This document shows, piece after piece, positions 21,240 to 25,795 of a stretch of 25,795 nucleotides of DNA (position 1 is the stretch's first letter; each line of letters starts with the position of its first letter). The DNA lies in NCBI GenBank assembly GCA_900550835.1, contig URTP01000012.1, positions 1-25,795 of the forward strand. Reading direction: 5' to 3'. The notes beneath the pieces are model-generated. The model saw nothing but the letters and a program-made list of their open reading frames with translations, ran no database searches and was not told the DNA's origin. A program made the position numbers and the translations under genes. Source of the stretch: an uncultured Collinsella sp. (lineage in GTDB: Bacteria; Actinomycetota; Coriobacteriia; Coriobacteriales; Coriobacteriaceae).

Positions 21240-21914
21240 CTATATCCGCTTGCTGCGGGCTTGCTTGAGCCAGTTCCTCTTGAAAGAGCCTATACCTCCG
21301 AAGAACTTGTTGTACGTCTCACCGTTCTCCTTGGCTTCGTACTTGACCAAGGCGAGTTCGATGGTGCAGAGGTAATCCGCCACTTGCTCGAGGCGGTAGT
21401 CGGTCATCGAGGTCTTGCGGCGTCGGACGACCCCTTTTGAGAGGACCTTGCCCACCGAGCGGTCGAGCGCTTGCTTGACGATGTCCTGACCGTTGTCGTA
21501 GTAAACCTTCACATCGTCGAAGGATTGAAAGAAGCCCAGGTGTTCAATCATGGCAGAGGAGATGTCGCGCCCCATACGCTCCATTAGCCTTGCCGGGTCT
21601 TCGAACTGGCTGCGGCGGTAGACGAACGTGATATAGGAAATGGGAAGTTTACGGACGAACGAGGAGAAGTAGGCGAGCATCACCTTGCGCTGCTCGATGT
21701 TAAGAAACTCATAATCCTTGTGCCCGTTCATGAGAGGCTCGGAGTGAAACGGAATGTTAGGGAGATCGGTCCTGGCAAGCTTGGCCTCATAGCCCGTGAC
21801 CGCCTCGGCGATGCTGTCTGCTTGGTCGTGAAAGACGAGTGTGAGCAGGTAGTAGCGAGCTTTGCCGCCGCGGTCGCCGCTCTCGTCGACGAAGATGCTG
21901 AGCTCCTTGGCCAA
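21240..21914 (-). CDS. DUF3800 domain protein
   Basis: This 224-aa protein opens with the DUF3800 signature FVDESGD (residues 8-14) in an RNase H-like first strand, followed by LLTLVFHDQADSI, LPNIPFHSEPLMNG, and a later VYYDNGQDIVKQALD block that contributes acidic residues. DUF3800 proteins are common on phages and islands and are suspected nucleases; a defence role is inferred, not shown. The start is a TTG at 21914 with AGGAG six bases upstream; no ATG is suitable. A terminator and a small 111-aa gene lie just upstream on the same strand. An internal fragment of a related gene lies at 16836-16946, so this family has been present here at least twice. Confidence 0.85.
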   Translation of the reverse strand: MAKELSIFVDESGDRGGKARYYLLTLVFHDQADSIAEAVTGYEAKLARTDLPNIPFHSEPLMNGHKDYEFLNIEQRKVMLAYFSSFVRKLPISYITFVYRRSQFEDPARLMERMGRDISSAMIEHLGFFQSFDDVKVYYDNGQDIVKQALDRSVGKVLSKGVVRRRKTSMTDYRLEQVADYLCTIELALVKYEAKENGETYNKFFGGIGSFKRNWLKQARSKRI

Positions 21915-21937
21915 TGGGGACTCCTAATGGAATGGAT

Positions 21938-21965
21938 AAAAAAATAGCCGGGGGACTCCCCCGGC
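21938..21965 (-). terminator. Terminator between the 111-aa gene and the DUF3800 gene
   Basis: On the minus strand GCCGGGGGA pairs with TCCCCCGGC almost without a loop, followed by TATTTTTTTATCC. It lies 14 bases after the 111-aa gene and 24 bases before the DUF3800 start, so DUF3800 expression is either attenuated or from its own start. Confidence 0.85.
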
Positions 21966-21978
21966 ACTTGGAGGTAGC

Positions 21979-22314
21979 TTAATGAGCCACCAATAACCTT
22001 ATAGCATGTGCTGGCGGCGAATACAAGAGGGGAGCGGGATGAGGCTGCTGCTGATGGCGTCCCTGAAATAGATTCGCAGCTTCTTCAAGATTACGGAACA
22101 CGAGAATTGATCGTCGGAGCTGGCTTGCGAAAGCAACCCGAAGCTTGCCTTTGTCTGTACGAACCTGATTCAGGGGCGTAGTGACACCATCCACGAGGGC
22201 GTGCCTGAGATCTTCTCGTCTCGCTCTTATGTACTCCTGCATCTCGATCACCGTCATCCACTCGTCGCAGCCCCGGTTGCCCTCGGGTGCCGTGCATTTC
22301 GTCGCGTGCGCCAT
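21979..22314 (-). CDS. Small protein of unknown function upstream of DUF3800
   Basis: This 111-aa product begins MAHATKCTAPEGNRGCDEW at ATG 22314, four bases after GGAGG. The middle is a clean helix-rich stretch (MTVIEMQEYIRARREDLRHALVDG) and the C-terminus is Pro/His/Gln-rich (QGRHQQQPHPAPLLYSPPAH). No family is recognised and there is no signal or membrane segment. The position suggests it is expressed with or just before DUF3800. A longer frame to 22410 lacks a ribosome site. Confidence 0.55.
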   Translation of the reverse strand: MAHATKCTAPEGNRGCDEWMTVIEMQEYIRARREDLRHALVDGVTTPLNQVRTDKGKLRVAFASQLRRSILVFRNLEEAANLFQGRHQQQPHPAPLLYSPPAHAIRLLVAH

Positions 22315-22513
22315 AGTTCCTCCAATCTTTCCATGCGATGCGTCTGCGCGGTTCCGTGTGCGTTTTCGTCTGCGCGACGATTGAACCGCCTGATGGCGAT
22401 TGGCGCGCACGGCGGGAGCGGAGACGGGTCGAGGTGGGTCGAGCTGGTCGGGCCTTCACGAAACGGCCATGAGCCGCGTGCATTAGCTCTCGGGTAAATC
22501 CCTGAAAAGTAAG

Positions 22514-22533
22514 AGGCGCCCATGCGGGCGCCT
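22514..22533 (-). terminator. Hairpin, possible terminator of the XRE repressor transcript
   Basis: AGGCGCCC (22514-22521) pairs with GGGCGCCT (22526-22533); on the minus strand it is followed by CTTACTTTTC. It belongs to the segment that resembles 19276-19309. Confidence 0.55.
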
Positions 22534-22787
22534 GCCTAGTAGCTGGAGTTGTTCGGTTGTGGTCGGAGTGCTTGTCTTTCGCGGTGCTGTCGTCTGGGGT
22601 TCGGCATCTGTCGTTCGCCTCTTCTGTCGTGTTTGATGTTGCGTGTTATGCGAGCGACCTTGCGCGGGCCTGCCGGTCCGTTGCCCCAGGTGCACCCGGA
22701 TAAATGGTACCCATTCGTTGGAACTTGGACATTGCGGGAGGGCCGCCTGGGCAAGCTGGGGTGGACGAACGGGCGTCGGCGGCTCGA
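22534..22787. other. Stretch without a recognised gene
   Basis: Short open frames exist on both strands but none has a good ribosome site or familiar motif. The base composition (many TGTCGT and GGTCG words) differs from the gene on either side, and decayed coding DNA is possible. Confidence 0.4.
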
Positions 22788-23669
22788 TTAGGGCTTCTCC
22801 GTTACCCTGCAGCTGTTCTCGGTCGCCTGAACGACAATATCGCCGAGGTCCGCCACACCCTTATCGAGCTGAACGACTTGAGGCCAGACCTCGCGGACCA
22901 TGGCCATTTGGTCGTCTATCAGTAGGCATTTCGTCATTCTCACCCTATTCCTCATACCGATGACCTCTTCTCCAAGCATCTCCGGGTCTTCTGGGTCGAA
23001 CATTCTTGCACCGCTCTCGTTGACCAAGTGCCCATCAGAATCGAATCGTTCCGGGTTCGATTTTGGGCTAAGGCAATATTCGCGACAGTGCTCACTTTCC
23101 AGTAGATTCGCGTTGTCGTTTCGGGATTTAGGGGCATTTCTATCAGTGAAATCGGATATACCGCAATCCACCTCGTTCAGATGGTCAATAAGGCATCGAA
23201 AGCTACTGCTCGTCAGGACTTTTTCGAGGGTATCTGCATAAGAGGTCGTTGGCAAACCGTATTTTTCTGAGAACGGGCTGCTATTGGCGCCGGGCCTTGC
23301 CGCGAGCTCGCGGAGCGCATTGACTGCCTCCACGCTTATTCCGAGATATTCCGAAACCTCCTGCTCGTCGAACGTCCTTCCCTTTGATTCGCCAATCAAA
23401 TATCCAATCTGGACATCAAGAAGTTCTGAAATCGTTTGCATCGTGGGAAACGATGGAAAACCGGGTGTTTCTTTGCCGTATTTGCCGCCGATTTTCTCCC
23501 AGCGTCCAACAGTGGTCTTCGTCGTAGCATGCCCCGCTTCCTGCATTTTATTCGCGAAGTCCTCTTGCGTTGGATACGATTTCTTCCTTTCCGCTTTGAA
23601 TCGCTTACCCCAGGCTTCTTTCATTTCTTTATCGCTTAAGACTCGTCGCATGTTGTTTCTCTTTTCCAT
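22788..23669 (-). CDS. XRE-family repressor with a large C-terminal domain
   Basis: Residues ~15-80 of this 293-aa protein form a Cro/C1 helix-turn-helix, with YPTQEDFANKMQEAGHATTK and VGRWEKIGGKYG as the two DNA-binding helices and LLDVQIGYLIGES after them. The remainder (VSEYLGISVEAVNALRELAA ... DHLNEVDCGISD ... DPEDPEMLGEEVIGMRNRVRM) is helical and of no recognised family; there is no LexA-type protease dyad. The gene is AT-richer than most of the window, a sign of transfer. ATG 23669 is used here; ATG 23651, behind AAAAGAG, is an alternative. It diverges from the NERD operon across an 87-base gap with an inverted repeat, so it probably controls that operon and itself. Confidence 0.78.
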   Translation of the reverse strand: MEKRNNMRRVLSDKEMKEAWGKRFKAERKKSYPTQEDFANKMQEAGHATTKTTVGRWEKIGGKYGKETPGFPSFPTMQTISELLDVQIGYLIGESKGRTFDEQEVSEYLGISVEAVNALRELAARPGANSSPFSEKYGLPTTSYADTLEKVLTSSSFRCLIDHLNEVDCGISDFTDRNAPKSRNDNANLLESEHCREYCLSPKSNPERFDSDGHLVNESGARMFDPEDPEMLGEEVIGMRNRVRMTKCLLIDDQMAMVREVWPQVVQLDKGVADLGDIVVQATENSCRVTEKP

Positions 23670-23683
23670 TTACCACTGAGATA

Positions 23684-23708
23684 CTCGTGAAAAGCTTCTA
23701 TACACGAG
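23684..23708. promoter_or_regulatory. Inverted repeat between the XRE gene and the NERD operon
   Basis: CTCGTG (23684-23689) and CACGAG (23703-23708) are perfect 6-bp half-sites with a 13-base spacer (AAAAGCTTCTATA), about two helical turns centre to centre. It sits 15 bases from the XRE start and 49 from the NERD start, so it suits an operator serving both. Confidence 0.5.
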
Positions 23709-23756
23709 CCTATCAAGTTGAGAGAATCAAGTCATCCGATACGAAAGGATTAAACG

Positions 23757-24752
23757 ATGAAATGCGAATTGACCAAGAAATCGTTCGAGGTGCCGGCCCT
23801 TCTCGAACGGCATAACGATTTCGAGCAAGCAATATGCAGAACGGTGTTTCAAGACAAGTACAGCTCCAGCGCGAAGACTTACCACGTCATCGACCATCTT
23901 ATTGCTCGAGGCGAAGAGCTCGGACTCATGGACGTCCCAAGCTATTTCGCGGCGATAGAGGCGCTGAAGAGATTCAGCTCCTATCACGCTGGCCTAATCA
24001 GGGGTTTTGCCGGGGAACGACGGGTCTTCTACGCGATCAAGCATGTCGGGTCCGGCTTCGAGCAACTGGTCAATGCCGAGTTGGACTACGAGGGCGAGCA
24101 CGATGAGTTCGACCAGATTCTCGTCGGCCGGCAGGGTCTTGTGATAGTCGAAGTGAAGAACTACTCCTCCTCGGCCGTGATCGGGAGCGACGGGATCCTG
24201 AGGTTTGAGGACGGAAGCGGGCGCATGCGCAACGTCGGGGAGAAGATGGCCTCCAAACGTTACGTCTTGCGCGAGATAGTGTCCAACGCAATTGGGCGCG
24301 AGCTCCCTGATGAAAGGATCGTCTCCCTTGTCGTCAACGCCAACGAGAAGACCTTTATTCGGAACGATTCTGATCGAGTCGAGGTTCAGAGCACGGGCAG
24401 CATCGCGCGTCGAGTCGAGGAGCTGCTGAGAGGCGACGAGGTCCTAGGGGCCGAAGACGTCTCCGCCATCAAGGCGGCGCTTGAGGCTGCCCACCATCCC
24501 ATTGAGATCGAGCCAGAGATCGATTTCGAGTATGTATCAGCAACCTTGCATGAGGCCCTCTCGCTGATCGCCCGATCGGTTGCGGAGGAGAAAGAGGACG
24601 AGGATTTCGCTCGCGTGTCCGCTCCCGAGAGCGAGACCTGCTCGGTATCTCAGGCGCGGAGGCCGTTTCCTGCGCTCATCTCAGGTGCAGTGGCTCTTCT
24701 TTTAGGCCTTGCGGGCGGATACGTGCTCGGATCAACGGGAAAATGGAGATAA
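23757..24752 (+). CDS. NERD-domain nuclease-like protein with a C-terminal membrane anchor
   Basis: This 331-aa protein has an N-terminal helical region (~1-80) and then a NERD domain: GFAGERR (83-89), DEFDQILVGRQGLVIVEVKNY with D119, E132 and K134 forming the PD-(D/E)xK-type nuclease core. A Glu-rich linker (EEKEDEDF) follows, then one membrane helix near the C-terminus (~304-326, PALISGAVALLLGLAGGYVLG), which would place the nuclease on the cytoplasmic face of the membrane. NERD proteins occur in defence and plasmid/island settings, but many lack a proven function. ATG 23757 follows AAAGGATT. The next gene starts four bases after the stop, with its ribosome site inside this gene's end. Confidence 0.85.
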   Translation: MKCELTKKSFEVPALLERHNDFEQAICRTVFQDKYSSSAKTYHVIDHLIARGEELGLMDVPSYFAAIEALKRFSSYHAGLIRGFAGERRVFYAIKHVGSGFEQLVNAELDYEGEHDEFDQILVGRQGLVIVEVKNYSSSAVIGSDGILRFEDGSGRMRNVGEKMASKRYVLREIVSNAIGRELPDERIVSLVVNANEKTFIRNDSDRVEVQSTGSIARRVEELLRGDEVLGAEDVSAIKAALEAAHHPIEIEPEIDFEYVSATLHEALSLIARSVAEEKEDEDFARVSAPESETCSVSQARRPFPALISGAVALLLGLAGGYVLGSTGKWR

Positions 24753-24756
24753 GCAG

Positions 24757-25050
24757 ATGAACGACGTTATGGAACGCACCGCTACAAGCTACGCGATGAT
24801 TGATGCGGTGGACAACAAAGCAAGCGATTGTCGGGGCATGCTTAAATCCCTTGTCGATGCGACGAACGGCATCACCGGGCCTCAGGCTGGCCTCCTTGGA
24901 TGCCTCGTCGTTTCCATTGCCGGGGTGGCGGGATATGGAATATACGCCCTTTGCGACCTGGTCAAATCCGGACACCCCGTCGAGCTCACCTCTGGAGGGG
25001 TGCGCTTCGCGGCGAATACGGCAGCGCTCTGCGAGGCGAGCAGCCTCTAA
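24757..25050 (+). CDS. Small single-pass membrane protein in the NERD operon
   Basis: This 97-aa product begins MNDVMERTATSYAM at ATG 24757; GGAG of its ribosome site overlaps the upstream stop, so it is translationally coupled to the NERD gene. Residues ~42-68 (GPQAGLLGCLVVSIAGVAGYGIYAL) are one membrane helix and the rest is soluble. There is no signal-peptide cleavage pattern. No family is recognised. Together with the NERD protein's own anchor it suggests a membrane-associated complex. Confidence 0.7.
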   Translation: MNDVMERTATSYAMIDAVDNKASDCRGMLKSLVDATNGITGPQAGLLGCLVVSIAGVAGYGIYALCDLVKSGHPVELTSGGVRFAANTAALCEASSL

Positions 25051-25069
25051 TCGACAGACAGGAGAATCG

Positions 25070-25489
25070 ATGCAGATGAATGAGATGCCCTCGATCGGGA
25101 CCACGCTGACTTGTGGCGAGGCAATTAAAGCATACGACCGCTTCGAGCGGACGATGCTCGTGAAGGCGTACGGGGCCGAGCTCCTACCCGCAGTGGGACT
25201 GTACAACCTGCTCTGGCAGCTTGAGTCGCTCGCGCAAAAGTTCGGAATCGAGCGCAAAGGGGCCTTCCCGAGGCTCAAGAGGGAGATCCGGTCGTTCTCG
25301 AGCGAGAAGGCCGCGCTGATAAACGGGGCGAACTGCGAGAGGTTTCATCTGCTGCAGGATGAATCGGCACTCAGGCAGCGTGACGAAACACACTATTTCA
25401 AGGTGGGTGCTGACGGGGGTAGGTTTGCTCGGGGCCTCGACGAAGCCCTCGAGCTGCTTTCGGCGGCACGTGTTCCGTTGCGGTGCTAA
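25070..25489 (+). CDS. Protein of unknown function, last gene of the NERD operon
   Basis: This 139-aa soluble protein begins MQMNEMPSIGTTLTCGEAI at ATG 25070, five bases after AGGAG and 19 bases after the preceding stop. It is mixed alpha/beta, with helices EAIKAYDRFERTMLVKAY and AVGLYNLLWQLESLAQKFG and a C-terminal ARGLDEALELLSAA. No domain is recognised. It may regulate or bind the NERD protein. A frame beginning at 24800 runs through the gene before it and is not a real start. Confidence 0.7.
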   Translation: MQMNEMPSIGTTLTCGEAIKAYDRFERTMLVKAYGAELLPAVGLYNLLWQLESLAQKFGIERKGAFPRLKREIRSFSSEKAALINGANCERFHLLQDESALRQRDETHYFKVGADGGRFARGLDEALELLSAARVPLRC

Positions 25490-25490
25490 A

Positions 25491-25515
25491 AACGGGGTGC
25501 AACTGGGATGGCGGC
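25491..25515. repeat. Copy of the bases preceding the guaA-end repeat
   Basis: AAAACGGGGTGCAACTGGGA (25491-25510) and the next bases resemble 20934-20957 (AAAACTGGGTGTAACTGGAA), with about four differences in 24. This is the segment before the guaA-end copy at 20971-20982. It may mark another junction of inserted modules, although no clean guaA end follows here. Confidence 0.4.
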
Positions 25516-25543
25516 ACAATAATCGAATGTGAAAGAACTGGAA

Positions 25544-25573
25544 TAGAACAAGCGTTCGCTTCCATGTTATAAT
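25544..25573 (+). promoter_or_regulatory. SOS (LexA-type) box and promoter of the second gyrI-like gene
   Basis: GAACAAGCGTTC (25546-25557) fits GAAC-N4-GTTC, and TATAAT is at 25568-25573, the same spacing as in copy 1. The N4 bases differ between copies (AAGC against ATAG) while both half-sites are kept. Confidence 0.7.
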
Positions 25574-25584
25574 TCCTAACAGCA

Positions 25585-25610
25585 GGCGCAGTTTCTTCCG
25601 AAGCCGCGCC
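25585..25610 (+). promoter_or_regulatory. Leader hairpin of the second gyrI-like gene
   Basis: GGCGCAGTTTC and GAAGCCGCGCC pair with one mismatch and one T-G pair around TTCC. It is the counterpart of the stem at 17819-17852, which has several different bases. Confidence 0.5.
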
Positions 25611-25667
25611 CATTGCTCTATTTGAACCGATACCGGCGGAAACCCAAGCTCAGGGAGGGCTGTTGCG

Positions 25668-25795
25668 ATGGCATACGATTTCAAGAAGGAGTTCAGGGAG
25701 CTCTACAGGCCGTCGGGCAAGCCGAGCGTCGTAACCGTTTCGCCTATGAGCTACGTCGCCGTGCGGGGCAAGGGCGACCCCAACATCGAAGGCGG
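25668..25795 (+). CDS. GyrI-like protein, second copy (3' end outside window)
   Basis: The first 43 residues are visible and match the copy at 17906-18541 except Ser for Pro at residue 25. The start ATG 25668 has the same GGGAGGG site, and the leader (AAACCCAAGCTCAGGGAGGG) is identical over ~20 bases. The two genes are 7.8 kb apart, in the same orientation, so they form a direct repeat able to recombine. Whether the second copy is intact cannot be seen. Confidence 0.85.
   Translation, partial: MAYDFKKEFRELYRPSGKPSVVTVSPMSYVAVRGKGDPNIEG

Noticed and set aside
22549..22791. Plus-strand 80-codon frame in the gap after the XRE repressor gene
   Set aside because: No ribosome site, no familiar motif, and several overlapping frames on both strands; not supportable as a gene.
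16403..25795. Integrase or transposase gene for the accessory region
   Set aside because: I checked the coding frames in this region for tyrosine or serine recombinase and transposase motifs and recognised none, so the region is not called an intact mobile element.

Overview
The window looks like a chromosomal segment of a high-GC, fermentative Coriobacteriia species, most like Collinsella. The grounds are strong C/G third-position bias, strong GGAGG ribosome sites, type III glutamine synthetase, a MurT-GatD lipid II amidation enzyme as one polypeptide, clustered Fe-dependent alcohol and glycerol dehydrogenases, and ferredoxin-type electron carriers. The genus is my inference; no search was run.

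Bases 1-16402 are mostly core. A partial glnN (end at 758) is followed by its terminator, an inverted-repeat intergenic element, and tRNA-Glu(TTC) on the minus strand. Next, also on minus, come the murT-gatD fusion and two overlapping, apparently paralogous helical-repeat proteins of unknown function. On plus follow an Fe-alcohol dehydrogenase, two tandem diverged glycerol dehydrogenases, a large multi-cluster ferredoxin, ychF and a DUF1648-like membrane protein. A small minus-strand protein and an XRE regulator then diverge from a perfect 24-bp palindrome. Cytoplasmic L-asparaginase (minus) and guaA (plus) close the core part.

Bases 16403-25795, downstream of guaA, are an accessory region. 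The last 12 bases of guaA recur at 20971-20982, just before a terminator, which suggests attachment-site scars of guaA-targeting elements. No integrase is visible. The cargo includes a DUF3800 remnant, an XRE domain fused to a superoxide-reductase-like module, a GyrI-like protein behind a LexA-type box and a leader hairpin, and yjdF behind a yjdF-class riboswitch. It continues with an AbiF-family HEPN protein followed by two tandem structured RNA units, a yjdF remnant, an intact DUF3800 gene with a small partner, and an XRE repressor divergent from a three-gene NERD-nuclease/membrane operon. The window ends inside a second, nearly identical GyrI copy with its own LexA-type box and hairpin. Fragments and duplicates of the same cargo (DUF3800, yjdF, gyrI) point to repeated insertion and deletion at one hotspot.

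The most interesting parts are the AbiF gene with its paired RNA units, the XRE/NERD cassette, the XRE-superoxide-reductase fusion, and the duplicated damage-responsive GyrI cassette.
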